From: Jiella pelagia
GTDB taxonomy: Bacteria; Pseudomonadota; Alphaproteobacteria; Rhizobiales; Rhizobiaceae
NCBI RefSeq assembly: GCF_026898155.1
Contig: NZ_CP114029.1
Span: 3,328,001-3,392,000 of the forward strand
Reading direction: 5' to 3'
Length of the DNA: 64,000 bases
Below the pieces are notes generated by a model. It had not been told where the DNA came from. It worked only from the letters and a program-made list of their open reading frames with translations, and ran no database searches. Of this stretch, positions 41,109-51,640 are shown piece after piece (the stretch's first letter is position 1; each line of letters opens with the position of its first letter). The position numbers and the translations under genes were made by a program.

Positions 41109-41139
41109 GCGCACCCAGCTTTTTCCAAAGCTGGTGCGC
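41109..41139 (+). terminator. Strong hairpin between rpsB and tsf (attenuator-like)
   Basis: GCGCACCCAGCTTT pairs with AAAGCTGGTGCGC (one bulged C) around a TTCC loop, ending 26 bp before the tsf ATG. There is no T-tract. Partial termination or RNA processing between rpsB and tsf is known in other bacteria and would fit. Confidence 0.45.
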
Positions 41140-41165
41140 CAAATCATTTCTGAGGAAGGCTGAAG

Positions 41166-42092
41166 ATGGCAATCTCCGCTTCGATGGTGAAGGACCTGCG
41201 CGAGAAGACGGGCGCGGGCATGATGGACTGCAAGACTGCGCTCTCCGAGACCAACGGCGACATTGAAGCCGCGATCGACTGGCTGCGCAAGAAGGGCATC
41301 TCCAAGGCCGACAAGAAGTCCGGCCGCACCGCCGCTGAAGGCCTGATCGGCATCGCCACCGGTGGCGTCAAGGCGGTCGTCGTCGAGGTGAATTCCGAGA
41401 CCGACTTCGTCGCTCGCAACGAGGCCTTCCAGTCGCTCGTCCGTAATGTCGCGACCGTGGCGCTTGCGACCGATGGCAGCGTCGAGGCGGTGTCCGCAGC
41501 GACCTATCCGGGCTCCGAGAAGTCTGTTCTCGATACGGTTCGCGATGCCGTCGCCACCATCGGCGAGAACATGAGCCTGCGCCGTTCGGCCATGCTGCAG
41601 GTCTCCGAGGGTGTCGTTGCGACCTACATTCACAACCAGGTCGCCGAGGGCCTCGGCAAGCTGGGCGTTCTCGTTGCCATCGAATCGACCGGCGACAAGG
41701 ACAAGCTGGCTGCCTTCGGCCGGCAGGTGGCGATGCACATCGCTGCGACCAATCCCCTGGCACTTTCGGCCGAAGAGATCGACCCGGCCGTCGTCGAGCG
41801 CGAGAAGACGATCTTCTCCGATCAGGCGCGCCAGTCCGGCAAGCCGGAGAACATCATCGAGAAGATGGTCGAGGGACGTCTGCGCAAATTCTATGAGGAG
41901 GTGGTCCTTCTCAAGCAGAATTTCGTCATCAATCCGGACCTGACCGTCGAGAAGGCGCTCGCCGAGGCGGAGAAGGACATCGGTGCGCCGGCGAAGATCA
42001 CCGCCTTCGTGCGCTTTGCCCTCGGTGAGGGAATCGAGCGCGAGACCAGCGACTTTGCCGCGGAAGTCGCAGCGGCGGCCGGCAAGAAGTAA
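41166..42092 (+). CDS. tsf: elongation factor Ts
   Basis: A 308-residue EF-Ts, the guanine nucleotide exchange factor for EF-Tu. Seen: the N-terminal UBA-like domain with [19 protein letters not shown], the [13 protein letters not shown] signature, and the C-terminal coiled-coil/core region ([29 protein letters not shown]). GAGGAAGG precedes the ATG. It is followed by a likely terminator before pyrH. Confidence 0.97.
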   Translation: MAISASMVKDLREKTGAGMMDCKTALSETNGDIEAAIDWLRKKGISKADKKSGRTAAEGLIGIATGGVKAVVVEVNSETDFVARNEAFQSLVRNVATVALATDGSVEAVSAATYPGSEKSVLDTVRDAVATIGENMSLRRSAMLQVSEGVVATYIHNQVAEGLGKLGVLVAIESTGDKDKLAAFGRQVAMHIAATNPLALSAEEIDPAVVEREKTIFSDQARQSGKPENIIEKMVEGRLRKFYEEVVLLKQNFVINPDLTVEKALAEAEKDIGAPAKITAFVRFALGEGIERETSDFAAEVAAAAGKK

Positions 42093-42178
42093 GAGAGCCG
42101 TCGGCGCAAAAGGCGCCGATGCGGCCGGTTTCGTAGTCCGGTGCGAAAGACTTCGCATCCTGCAGGAACCACTCGAGC

Positions 42179-42210
42179 GGGCGCTCGCTTCACAAGCGGG
42201 CGCCCTTATT
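42179..42210 (+). terminator. Probable terminator after tsf
   Basis: Outer arms GGGCGC/GCGCCC and inner arms GCTT/AAGC around CAC, followed by TTATT. It would separate rpsB-tsf from pyrH-frr. The 269-bp gap holds no gene. Confidence 0.55.
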
Positions 42211-42361
42211 GTATCGGCAGGCAGGAAAGCGGAGCGGCGCGCAGCCCTTCCGCGGAAACGGTCCTTCAGGCTCGGCGCGATCACGCCGCCGGCCGCGGAA
42301 GGAGAACACGGACGGTCCGACGCGTTTCGATGCGGGGCGTCCGGCTGAAACGGGATACTCG

Positions 42362-43081
42362 ATGACCTCAGAAATTCGCTATCGCCGCGTCCTCTTGAAG
42401 GTGTCGGGCGAAGCGCTCATGGGCGAGCAGGGCTTCGGCATCGACGTCGCGGTGGTCGATCGGATTGCCTCCGACATCGCCGAGGCGCGGGCGCTGGGCG
42501 TCGACATTTCGGTGGTGATCGGCGGCGGCAACATCTTTCGCGGGGTGGCCGTCGCGTCGAAGGGCGGCGACCGCGTGACCGGCGACCACATGGGCATGCT
42601 CGGCACGGTCATCAACGCGCTCGCCTTGCGCACCTCGCTGACCAAGATGGGCGTCGACGCCATCGTCCTCTCGGCCATCGCAATGCCGGAGATCTGCGAG
42701 AACTTCACCCAGCGCGCAGCGCTCGCCCATCAGGCGGCGGGCCGCGTGGTGATCTTCGCCGGCGGCACGGGAAATCCCTTCTTCACCACCGATTCGGCCG
42801 GCGCGCTGCGCGCCGCCGAGATGGGAGCTGCCGCGCTGTTCAAGGGCACCCAGGTCGACGGTATCTATTCGGCCGATCCCAAGAAGGAGCCCGACGCCGA
42901 ACGCTACGACCGGCTGACCCATTCGCAGGTCATCGACCGAGGCCTCCAGGTCATGGACATCGCCGCCGTCGCGCTCACCCGCGAAAACCATATTCCGATC
43001 GTCGTCTTCTCGATTCACGAGAAGGGTGAATTTGCCAGAATTCTCGCCGGCGCCGGCCGCGCGACGATCGTGTCGGACTGA
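42362..43081 (+). CDS. pyrH: UMP kinase
   Basis: A 239-residue UMP kinase of the amino-acid-kinase fold, phosphorylating UMP to UDP. Seen: RRVLLKVSGEALMG, VVIGGGNIFRG, DHMGMLGTVINALAL, FAGGTGNPFFTTDSAGALRA and TQVDGIYSADPKK. ATG chosen at 42362; a longer upstream frame is not coding. It is followed at 45 bp by frr, the usual order. Confidence 0.97.
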   Translation: MTSEIRYRRVLLKVSGEALMGEQGFGIDVAVVDRIASDIAEARALGVDISVVIGGGNIFRGVAVASKGGDRVTGDHMGMLGTVINALALRTSLTKMGVDAIVLSAIAMPEICENFTQRAALAHQAAGRVVIFAGGTGNPFFTTDSAGALRAAEMGAAALFKGTQVDGIYSADPKKEPDAERYDRLTHSQVIDRGLQVMDIAAVALTRENHIPIVVFSIHEKGEFARILAGAGRATIVSD

Positions 43082-43126
43082 AGGCTATCCGCCCGACCCG
43101 CCAGCATCTCACGTGAGGAAACGACC

Positions 43127-43685
43127 ATGGCCGAACTCGATCTGAACGAACTGAAACGCCGCTTCGAAGGCGCGATCAACAGCCTGAAGAGCGATCTCGC
43201 GGCGCTGCGCACCGGGCGCGCCTCAGCCAATCTTCTCGATCCGATCACCGTCGAGGCCTATGGCTCGCAGATGCCGCTCAACCAGGTGGCGAACGTTTCC
43301 GTGCCCGAGCCGCGCATGGTCGCGGTGTCAGTCTGGGACAAGCAGATGGTTGGTAAGGTCGAGCGAGCGATTCGCGAGTCGCATCTGGGCCTCAATCCGA
43401 TTACCGACGGCACCACCTTGCGCATTCCGCTGCCCGAGGCTCAACGAGGAGCGGCGCAAGGAGCTCGTGAAGGTCGCCCATCAATATGCCGAAAGCGCCC
43501 GCGTCGCTGCGCGACACGTGCGCCGCGACGGCATGGAGAGCCTGAAGAAGAGCGAGAAGGCCGGCGACATCGGCCAGGACGACAGCCGGCAGCAGTCGGA
43601 CAGGGTCCAGAAGATGACCGACGAAACCATTGCCGAGATCGACAAATTGCTTTCCGTCAAGGAAGGCGAAATCATGCAGGTGTAG
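43127..43685 (+). CDS. frr: ribosome recycling factor, frameshifted in this sequence
   Basis: RRF splits post-termination ribosomes with EF-G and is essential; 185 residues after repair, exactly family length. Seen: [56 protein letters not shown] and, after the break, [13 protein letters not shown] and AVRHVRRD-like [13 protein letters not shown]. The break is at 43436-43442: the expected CCC-GAG-CTC-AAC (Pro-Glu-Leu-Asn, the family's PELNEERR) has become GAGGCTC. Because the gene is single-copy and essential, this break is unlikely to be real. Confidence 0.95.
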
Positions 43686-43742
43686 GCTGGTCCGATCGTC
43701 GGCGCTCGAAGCGCCGTTCGGCAATCGCAGGGAAGGGCGTGG

Positions 43743-44462
43743 ATGGTGCGGCATCCCCGACATGTGGCCATCATCATGGATGGGAACGGACGCTGGGCGC
43801 GGGCGCGCGGCCTGCCTCGCAGCATGGGCCACCGCCGCGGGGTGGAGGCAGTGCGTTCAGCCGTCCGCGCCGCGGGCGAACTCGGCATCCAGTATCTGAC
43901 GCTGTTCGCCTTTTCCTCGGAGAACTGGCGCCGGCCGAAGGACGAGGTCGACGAGTTGTTGGGGCTCTTGAAGCACTTCATCCGCCGCGATCTCGCCGAT
44001 CTTCACAAGGAAGGCGTCCGGGTCCGGGTGATCGGCGCGCGCGACGACCTGACGCCGGACATCCGCGGGCTCCTGGAGGAGGCGGAGAACCTCACCAGGG
44101 ACAACGACCGGCAGACGCTGGTGATTGCCTTCAACTACGGTGCCCGCGACGAGGTCGCCCGGGCGGTCCGGCGGATCGCCGAGAAATTCGCCGCCGGCGA
44201 GGTCACGCTCGACGCACTTACCGCCGATTATCTCGGCGAGCACATGGACACCGCAGGTATCCCCGATCCGGATCTCATCATCCGCACCAGCGGCGAATTG
44301 AGGCTGTCGAATTTCCTGCTGTGGCAGGCGGCCTATTCCGAATTCGTCTTCCTGCCATGCCTGTGGCCCGATTTCGACCGTCAGGCCTTCGAAGGCGCCC
44401 TTGCCGAATATGCCAGCCGCGACCGCCGCTTCGGCGGCCTGTCGCGGGAAATTGCTTCCTGA
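43743..44462 (+). CDS. uppS: isoprenyl (undecaprenyl diphosphate) synthase
   Basis: A 239-residue cis-prenyltransferase that makes the lipid carrier for peptidoglycan and polysaccharides. Seen: the catalytic [13 protein letters not shown] with Asp13, [31 protein letters not shown], and the product-end motifs [16 protein letters not shown] and [16 protein letters not shown] at 43743. The next gene, cdsA, starts four bases after the stop. Confidence 0.96.
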   Translation: MVRHPRHVAIIMDGNGRWARARGLPRSMGHRRGVEAVRSAVRAAGELGIQYLTLFAFSSENWRRPKDEVDELLGLLKHFIRRDLADLHKEGVRVRVIGARDDLTPDIRGLLEEAENLTRDNDRQTLVIAFNYGARDEVARAVRRIAEKFAAGEVTLDALTADYLGEHMDTAGIPDPDLIIRTSGELRLSNFLLWQAAYSEFVFLPCLWPDFDRQAFEGALAEYASRDRRFGGLSREIAS

Positions 44463-44466
44463 TCGG

Positions 44467-45318
44467 ATGGGGCTCGGCGTCAGACGATTTTTCTCCGAGG
44501 GAAGCTGGAGCGATCTCAGATCGCGGCTGATCTCCGCCGTGGTGCTCGGCATTCTTGTCTGCCTGCTCGTCTTCGCCGGCGGCTGGGGATTCCGGCTGCT
44601 CTGCTGCGCCACCGGCTTCATCGTCTTCGACGAATGGTCGCGGATCACCCGGGCTCGGCGGCTCAGGCCGCATTTCACCTTTGGCCGGCGCGTCTTCTAT
44701 TTCTCGCTCGTCGCCTTCGCTTTCGGCTTCGAACTCGCCGCCATCGTGATCTTCCTGGCCGGGACCGGCTTCCTGGCGTTCATCGACCGTCATGAGCGCA
44801 AGGCGGATTGGCTCGTCGGCGGGCTGTTCTACGCCGCGGCGGCAACATTTCCGCCTGGGCTTCTGCGCGGCGCCGACCTCTCCGGATTGCTGACGATCGG
44901 CTTCCTGGTGACGGTCGTCTGGTCGACCGACATTTTCGCCTATTTCGCTGGTCGCTCGATCGGGGGCCCGAAGCTGATGCCGAGCGTCTCGCCGAAAAAG
45001 ACCATGTCCGGCGCCGTCGGAGGGCTCGTCGCGGCGATCGCTTTCGGAGCGCTGTTCGCTTATGCCGCAACCGGAACGGTGCTGCCGCTTGTGCTGCTCC
45101 TGGCGGCGCTCCTGTCCGTGGCCGGACAGGCCGGTGATCTGTACGAATCATGGATCAAGCGTCGGTTCGGGGTGAAGGATTCCGGTCGGCTCATTCCAGG
45201 TCATGGCGGGTTGATGGATCGCATCGACGCCCTGGTCGTCGCGACGGCCGTCGCCTGGCTAGTCGGCATGGCCGTCGCCGGGTTCAGGTATCCCGCCGCT
45301 GGGCTGTTCCCGGTCTGA
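44467..45318 (+). CDS. cdsA: phosphatidate cytidylyltransferase
   Basis: A 283-residue integral membrane enzyme making CDP-diacylglycerol. Seen: about eight hydrophobic helices, the [12 protein letters not shown] motif and the signature [24 protein letters not shown] with its metal-binding Asp residues. ATG at 44467 follows the uppS stop closely, so they are co-translated. dxr, which follows cdsA in many other proteobacteria, is absent, as expected in rhizobia. Confidence 0.95.
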   Translation: MGLGVRRFFSEGSWSDLRSRLISAVVLGILVCLLVFAGGWGFRLLCCATGFIVFDEWSRITRARRLRPHFTFGRRVFYFSLVAFAFGFELAAIVIFLAGTGFLAFIDRHERKADWLVGGLFYAAAATFPPGLLRGADLSGLLTIGFLVTVVWSTDIFAYFAGRSIGGPKLMPSVSPKKTMSGAVGGLVAAIAFGALFAYAATGTVLPLVLLLAALLSVAGQAGDLYESWIKRRFGVKDSGRLIPGHGGLMDRIDALVVATAVAWLVGMAVAGFRYPAAGLFPV

Positions 45319-45444
45319 TCGATCAGAATTCGGCCGGAACGGACGCCGTCCGGACCGGCGCGTTGCGTTTGCGCGGAAACGGGCGCTGCTATAGAAGAAG
45401 GCAGCCGCTCGGCGGTCTGGCCTGAGCGAGAAGGAGAACGATCG

Positions 45445-46585
45445 ATGGAGATCGGGGCGATAACCTCCGGCCTGTGGAATAATGGGCTGATCTATGTGGT
45501 GCCGTTTCTCTTCGTCCTGACGATCATCGTCTTCTTCCACGAGGCTCGGCCACTTCATGATCGGCCGTCTGTGCGGGATCAAGGCTCTGACCTTCTCGGT
45601 GGGTTTCGGTCCCGAGCTGATCGGGTTCACTGATCGCCAGGGCACGCGTTGGAAGCTCGCGGCGATTCCGCTTGGCGGCTACGTCAAGTTCCTCGGCGAC
45701 GAGAACGCCGCCTCAGTGCCGGACCGGGAGGCGGTCGCTGGGATGAGCGACACCGAACGGCGCCATGCCTTCCCCTCTGCCAGCGTCGGGCGGCGAGCCG
45801 CCACGGTCGCGGCCGGGCCGATCGCCAATTTCATCCTGGCGATCGTGATCTTCGCCGGTGTCGTCTACGCCACCGGCCGGGTGGTCGGCGATCCGGTCGT
45901 CTCGGCGGTCGAGCCGGACTCACCGGCAGCGGCCGCCGGTTTCCAACCTGGAGATCGGGTGCTCTCCGCCGATGGCGAGACGATCGACTACTTCTCGGAC
46001 CTGCAGCGCCATGTTGCCGCCGTCGGCGCCAATCCCATCACCTTTCAGGTCGAACGGAGCGGCAGCCCCGTCGAGGTCACGGTCACGCCGCGCATGGAGA
46101 CCAGAGAGGACGAGTTCGGTAATTCCTTCACGATGCCGATTGTCGGGCTGCGCGCCGAAAACGTCGAGGGCAGCTTCAGGGTGGAGAATCTGGGGCCGCT
46201 GGAATCGCTGCAGTATGGCCTCTCGCAGACCTGGTTCGTGACCGCCCAGACGGTCGGTTTCATCGGCGAGGTCGTGACCGGCCGACAAAGCGCCGACCAG
46301 ATCGGCGGTCCGATCCGCATCGCTCAGGTGTCGAGCCAGGTGTCGACGATCGGCATTGCCGCGCTGCTCAATCTGGCGGCGCTGCTGTCGATCTCGATCG
46401 GAATTCTCAACCTATTGCCGATACCAATGCTCGACGGTGGGCATCTCCTGTTCTATGCCTTCGAGGCAGTGCGCGGGCGTCCGCTCAGCGAGCGGGTGCA
46501 GGAGGTCGGCTTCAAGATCGGCCTCGCCCTTGTCATCATGCTCATGATATTTGCATTCTGGAACGACATCTCCGGCCAGGTCTGA
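45445..46585 (+). CDS. rseP: site-2 protease RseP (M50), frameshifted inside its zinc motif
   Basis: An intramembrane metalloprotease, 379 residues after repair, cleaving anti-sigma factors and signal-peptide remnants. Seen: helix 1 LIYVVPFLFVLTIIVFFHE, then after the break LGHFMIGRLCGIKALTFSVGFGPEL, a PDZ domain (AVEPDSPAAAAGFQPGDRVLSADG), and the second active-site motif NLLPIPMLDGGHLLF. The break is at 45541-45547: CAC-GAG-CTC-GGC-CAC (His-Glu-Leu-Gly-His, the HExxH zinc site) has become GAGGCTC, which would remove both the motif and almost all of the protein. ATG 45445 has AAGGAG upstream. Confidence 0.94.
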
Positions 46586-46784
46586 GGGGGCCCGGACGGC
46601 AGCGCTTGGGGGAAGAATTGATTAACCATGTCACCATGGTTCGTGACCGCCTTGCAACGGCGTTTCCGATTCCTCAATCCACTCAGACGAGTTTGCTTGA
46701 ACGGAATATCAAAGCCGGTACAAGGCAGACTCTGGAAATGAACGTCCTGCTGAACGGCAAGAAGACGACAAGGTGGTTGGAAAC

Positions 46785-49255
46785 ATGAAGGCTGGAACGA
46801 AAACCTTGCGCGCGGTTACCGCGATCGCGCTGTCTTCGACCCTGCTCGCAGCGACCACGCTCTCTGTTCAGCTGGCCGCGACGAGCGTTGCGCAGGCGGC
46901 GGTCGTCAATCGGATTGCCGTCAGCGGCAACAGCCGGGTGGACGCTGAAACGGTGCGTGGTTTCATCGAGATCAGGCAGGGCCAGAACGTCACCGAGGCC
47001 GATCAGGACGCGGCCGTGCGCCGTCTCTATTCGACGGGGCTGTTCTCGAACGTGCGTATCAGCCAGTCGGGCGGCACGCTCAACATTGCTGTCGAAGAGA
47101 ACCAGATCGTCAATCAGGTGCTGTTCCAGGGCAATTCGAAGATCAAGGACCAGCAGCTGACCGCGGCCGTACAGACGACGCCCCGCGGGCCGTTCTCGCA
47201 GGCCACAGTCGACGCCGACGTCGAAGCGATCAAGAACGCCTATGTGACGATCGGCCGAAGCGACGCCGTCGTGACAGCCCAGACCCAGCCGATCGGCCAG
47301 GGCCGCGTCAACGTCATCTACAACATCCAGGAAGGCGACCGCACCAAGATCGCCTCGATCAGCTTCGTCGGCAACAACGCCTTTTCCGACGCGCGGCTGA
47401 AGCAGGTCATCTCGCTGCGCGAGACCGGCATCCTAAGCTTCATCCAGCGCGACGACGTCTACGATCCGGATCGCCTGCAGGCTGACGAGGAAACGGTCCG
47501 CCGCTTCTACTACAATCACGGATATGCCGACTTCCGCATCCTGTCGGCGGTCGCCGAGCCTCGATCCGGAACAGAATTCCTACTTCATCACCTTCACCGT
47601 CGACGAGGGCGAACGCTACACCTTCGGCAACGTCAGGATCGACTCGACCATCGAGGGTGTCGATACGGATGCGCTCTACGGCGAGCCTCGATACCCAGCA
47701 GGGCGACGTCTACAGCGCCAAGGAAGTCGAGAACTCTCTCGTCAACCTGACCAACGCGCTGGCCAATAAGGGCTTCGCCTTCGCCCAGGTGACGCCGCGC
47801 GGCGATCGTGACTTCACCAATCACACCATCGCCATCGACTATGTGATCGACCAGGGTCCGCGCGTTTATGTCGATCGCATCGAGATCCGCGGCAACACCA
47901 AGACCCGCGACTACGTCATCCGCCGCGAATTCGACATTTCGGAAGGCGATGCGTTCAATCAGGTGTTGATCCAGCGCGCCAAGCAGCGGCTTGAGGACCT
48001 GAAATACTTCACCACGGTGAAGATCTCGACCGCGCCGGGTTCGGAGCCAGACCGGGTCATCGTTCTCGTCGACGTTGAGGAAAAGGCGACCGGCGAGATC
48101 TCCGTCGGTGGTGGCTATACGACCAGTGGCGACTCGTCCGGCCCCGTCGCCGAAATCGGTATCCAGGAGCGCAACTTCCTCGGCCGTGGCCAGTTCGTCA
48201 AAGTCTCGGCCGGCATCGGCACCAACAGCCGCAGCTATCAGCTTTCGTTCACCGAGCCCTATTTCCTTGGCCAGCGCCTCGCCGCCGGCTTCGACGTCTA
48301 TCATTCCGAGACGTCGACCGACGATTACGACGTGACGCGCACCGGTGGCGACGTCCGCCTGTCCGCCCCGATCACCGATCATCTGACCGCGACCGTGGCG
48401 TATAACTACAAGCTCGAGAGCTACGGCGACAACACCGGGGTTACGGTAGACAATCCGGCTTTCGCAAATGATCCGACCGCCGTCGAGTTCATTGACAGCA
48501 CCTGTGCCAGTCCCAACCCGCTCGCAGCGAACGATCCCGCTGCAACTATTGTCGACAAGGATGGAAACGCGGTTACCGCGCCTCCCTTCACCGACTCGCC
48601 GATCATCAACGCAGCGATCTGTGCCGGCGATTACACGACGTCCTCGGTGTCCTACCAGTTCACCTACAATACGCTCGACAACAACCAGGACCCGCGCAAC
48701 GGCTTCATCGCCTCGGCCGGCCAGGAATTCGCCGGCCTCGGCGGCGATGCCAAATACATCAAGTCCACCGGCAAGGCGTCCTATTTCAATCTTCTCAGCG
48801 AGGAGTGGGACATGGTGGGACAGCTCTCGGGTGGTGCCGGCAACGTCACCAGCCTCGATGGCGATCTGCGCGTCTTCGACAACTTCTTCAAGGGCCAGGA
48901 CATCGTCCGCGGCTTCGACACCCGAGGCATCGGCCCGCGGCAGTATGACGTCGCCATTGGCGGCGAGAACTATGCCAACGTTTCGGCCGAGGCGACATTC
49001 CCGCTGCCGGGCATCAATCGCGATCTCGGCTTCCGCGGGGCGATCTTCGCCGACGCCGGTTCGCTCTGGGGCAGCGAGTTCGAGGGCCAGCCCGGCGTCG
49101 AGGGCACAGATTTTGCAATTCGCGCGTCCGCCGGCGTCGGCCTGATCTGGGCCTCTCCGTTCGGTCCGCTGCGGGTCAACTATGCGCATCCGCTGGCCAA
49201 GGAAGACTTCGACGACACCCAGGAATTCTCCTTCGGATTCTCGTCGCGCTTCTGA
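46785..49255 (+). CDS. bamA: outer membrane protein assembly factor BamA, frameshifted twice
   Basis: The essential outer-membrane beta-barrel insertase; 822 residues after repair. Seen: signal peptide ending SVAQAA, five POTRA domains (from VVNRIAVSGNSRVDAETV), and a 16-stranded barrel containing GGGYTTSGD, FVKGQDIVRGFDTRGIGP-like FKGQDIVRGFDTRGIGP and a C-terminal Phe. Breaks at 47556-47562 (GCC-GAG-CTC-GAT to GAGCCTC) and 47683-47689 (GGC-GAG-CTC-GAT to GAGCCTC), 127 bp apart. Odd: an unusual loop of about 60 residues in the barrel (about 48440-48620) with two Cys. ATG chosen at 46785 over a GTG at 46773. Confidence 0.95.
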
Positions 49256-49305
49256 CGTCCAAGAAAGGAGCGCGGGAGTGAATCTCCCGCGTCTGCCCGC
49301 CTATC

Positions 49306-50367
49306 ATGCCCGACGCGTCGTTCTTTCCTCGAGGTGATGGTCTGACCGTGAGCGACATCGTGGCGCTGACGGGGGCCGAACTGGGCGCATCGACGGCGCC
49401 GGGCATCCGCCTCACCGGGATCGGCCCGCTTGACCGGGCGGGACCGGAAGACCTCTCATTCTTCGACAGCCCGCGCTATGCAACGCAGTTGCCCGAAACC
49501 CGGGCCGGCTGCGTCGTCGTGGCGCGCAAGCATGTAGCGCTGGTGCCGAAGGGGCTGCCGCATCTCGTCGCCGCCAATGCGTCGGTGGTGTTCGCGGCGG
49601 TCGGGCGCAGGCTCTTTCCCGCAGCTCTTGTCCCGGCGGCCGTCTCTGCGGGGGTGGGCGTCTCGCCGCGGGCGGAGGTCGATCCGACAGCTCAGATCGA
49701 GGAAGACGTCACGATCGAGGCGTTCGCGGTGGTCGGTCGAGGGGTGAAGATCGGCCGCGGGACGATTGTCTCGCACGGCGCGGTTATCGCCGCCGGCTGC
49801 ATGATCGGCCGTGATTGCCGGATCGGGGCGCAAGTCGTTGTGTCGAACGCTCTTCTCGGCAACCGCGTGATCCTTCATCCCGGCGTCAAGATCGGACAGG
49901 ACGGATTCGGCTACGTGCCGGGCCGTGCAGGCCTCGACAAGGTGGTCCAGATCGGCCGCGTCATCATTCAGGACGACGTCGAGATCGGCGCCAATGCGAC
50001 CATCGACCGCGGGGCGATTCGTGACACGGTGATCGGCGAGGGGACGAAGATCGACAATCAGGTCCAGATCGGGCACAACGTCGCCGTCGGTCGACATTCT
50101 GTGATCGTTGCCCAGGTTGGCATTTCCGGCTCGACCACCGTCGGCGACGGCGTCATGATCGGCGGCCAGACCGGCGTCAACGGGCATGTGACGATTGGCG
50201 ACGGTGCGCAGCTCGCCGCGCTCTCCGGGGTGGCTGGAGATGTTCCGAAGGGCGCGCGCTGGGGCGGCATTCCCGCCCGGCCGGTGCGCGAATGGCTTCG
50301 GGAGGTGCGATTCTTGACCGACCTTGCCAAGAAGGGGCGTTCGCCGAGGAATGAGCGGGATGACTGA
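49306..50367 (+). CDS. lpxD: UDP-3-O-(3-hydroxyacyl)glucosamine N-acyltransferase
   Basis: A 353-residue acyltransferase, third step of lipid A synthesis. Seen: an N-terminal uridine-binding domain ([19 protein letters not shown]), a left-handed beta-helix of hexapeptide repeats, the catalytic region [19 protein letters not shown] with its His, and a C-terminal helix. It ends overlapping fabZ by eight bases. Confidence 0.96.
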   Translation: MPDASFFPRGDGLTVSDIVALTGAELGASTAPGIRLTGIGPLDRAGPEDLSFFDSPRYATQLPETRAGCVVVARKHVALVPKGLPHLVAANASVVFAAVGRRLFPAALVPAAVSAGVGVSPRAEVDPTAQIEEDVTIEAFAVVGRGVKIGRGTIVSHGAVIAAGCMIGRDCRIGAQVVVSNALLGNRVILHPGVKIGQDGFGYVPGRAGLDKVVQIGRVIIQDDVEIGANATIDRGAIRDTVIGEGTKIDNQVQIGHNVAVGRHSVIVAQVGISGSTTVGDGVMIGGQTGVNGHVTIGDGAQLAALSGVAGDVPKGARWGGIPARPVREWLREVRFLTDLAKKGRSPRNERDD

Positions 50368-50827
50368 CGAGAGAACGACGCTGGAGAGCGCCGACATCAA
50401 CAGGATCATGGAGCTTCTGCCCCATCGCTATCCGTTTTTGATGATCGACAGGATCGTCGACATCGACGGTGACAAGAGCGCTGTCGGCATCAAGAACGTC
50501 ACCGCCAACGAGCCGCATTTCCTCGGCCATTTCCCCTCGGCGCCGGTGATGCCCGGTGTCCTGATGATCGAGGGCATGGCACAGACGGCCGGCGCGATCT
50601 GCGCGCTGTCGCGGGGCGGCGAAGCGCCCTCTCTCGTCTATTTCATGACGATCGACAATGCCAAGTTCCGCAAGCCCGTGATCCCTGGCGACCGGGTCGA
50701 ATATCACGTGAAGCAGACCAAGCGGCGGGCGAATATCTGGAAGTTCGACTGCGTCGCCAAGGTCGACGATCAGAAGGTCGCCGAAGCGACGGTCAGCGCC
50801 ATGCTCGTGCCGCGCGACGCCGAATGA
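50360..50827 (+). CDS. fabZ: 3-hydroxyacyl-ACP dehydratase
   Basis: A 155-residue hot-dog-fold dehydratase of fatty acid synthesis. Seen: [17 protein letters not shown], the catalytic His in [15 protein letters not shown] and Glu in [12 protein letters not shown], and [19 protein letters not shown] at 50360 chosen; one at 50351 is also possible. It overlaps lpxD upstream and lpxA downstream (ATGA), so the lpx genes are translated as a chain. Confidence 0.95.
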   Translation: MTDERTTLESADINRIMELLPHRYPFLMIDRIVDIDGDKSAVGIKNVTANEPHFLGHFPSAPVMPGVLMIEGMAQTAGAICALSRGGEAPSLVYFMTIDNAKFRKPVIPGDRVEYHVKQTKRRANIWKFDCVAKVDDQKVAEATVSAMLVPRDAE

Positions 50828-51636
50828 CGATGGCTGAGACGACGATCCATCCCTCCGCCGTGATCGAGACCGGCGCCGAGATCGGCGAAGGCTGCGAAAT
50901 CGGGCCGTTCTGTCACATCGGGCCGCAGGTGCGGCTTGGCGCCGGCAGCCGTCTGCGCTCGCACGTCGTCATCTGGGGGAATACGGCCATCGGCGCGGGG
51001 GCGCAGATCTGGCCCTTCGCCTCGCTCGGCCATGCGCCGCAGCACCTGAAATATCGCGGCGAGGACACCCGCCTCGTGATCGGCGACAACTGCCTGATCC
51101 GTGAGCATGTGACGATGAACGCCGGTACGGTCCAGGGCCGTTCCGAGACGACCATCGGCGACAACTGCTCCTTCTTCACGGCCGCCCATGTCGCCCATGA
51201 CTGCGTCGTCGAGCGCAACGTCACGCTGATCAACAACGTCATGCTCGCCGGCCACTGCATCGTCGGTGAGTATGCCACAGTCGCTGGCGGTTCCGGCATC
51301 CACCAGTTCACCCGGATCGGCCACCATGCCTATGTCGGCGGCCTCGCCGCCGTCGAGGGCGACGTCATCCCTTTCGGCATGGTGCTCGGCAACCGCGCCT
51401 ATCTGTCCGGTCTCAACGTCATCGGCATGAAACGCGCCGGCTTCGATCGCCACGCGATCCGCAACGTGCGCAAAGCCTATCGCATGCTGTTCTCCGACGA
51501 CCTGACGTTCAAGGAGAACATGGACGAGGTGCAGAGCGAATTCCCCGAGGACCCGCTGGTCCAGGATCTCATGGGCTTCATTCGTTCCGGTGGCGATCGC
51601 GCGCTCTGCTTCCCGCGGCATTCGCAGCTCTCCTGA
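50824..51636 (+). CDS. lpxA: UDP-N-acetylglucosamine acyltransferase
   Basis: A 270-residue LpxA, first committed step of lipid A synthesis. Seen: the left-handed beta-helix repeats from [19 protein letters not shown], the hallmark [27 protein letters not shown], catalytic His in AAHVAHDC, and the C-terminal helical bundle ([13 protein letters not shown]). Four-base overlap with fabZ. Confidence 0.96.
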   Translation: MTMAETTIHPSAVIETGAEIGEGCEIGPFCHIGPQVRLGAGSRLRSHVVIWGNTAIGAGAQIWPFASLGHAPQHLKYRGEDTRLVIGDNCLIREHVTMNAGTVQGRSETTIGDNCSFFTAAHVAHDCVVERNVTLINNVMLAGHCIVGEYATVAGGSGIHQFTRIGHHAYVGGLAAVEGDVIPFGMVLGNRAYLSGLNVIGMKRAGFDRHAIRNVRKAYRMLFSDDLTFKENMDEVQSEFPEDPLVQDLMGFIRSGGDRALCFPRHSQLS

Positions 51637-51640
51637 GTCA

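Noticed and set aside
45319..45444. Missing dxr between cdsA and rseP as a deletion
   Set aside because: Absence of dxr at this place is normal in Rhizobiales.
46606..46788. A 60-codon frame between rseP and bamA
   Set aside because: No family and no clear ribosome-binding site; it overlaps the bamA start. The small AACCATG/CATGGTT hairpin there is probably part of the bamA leader.
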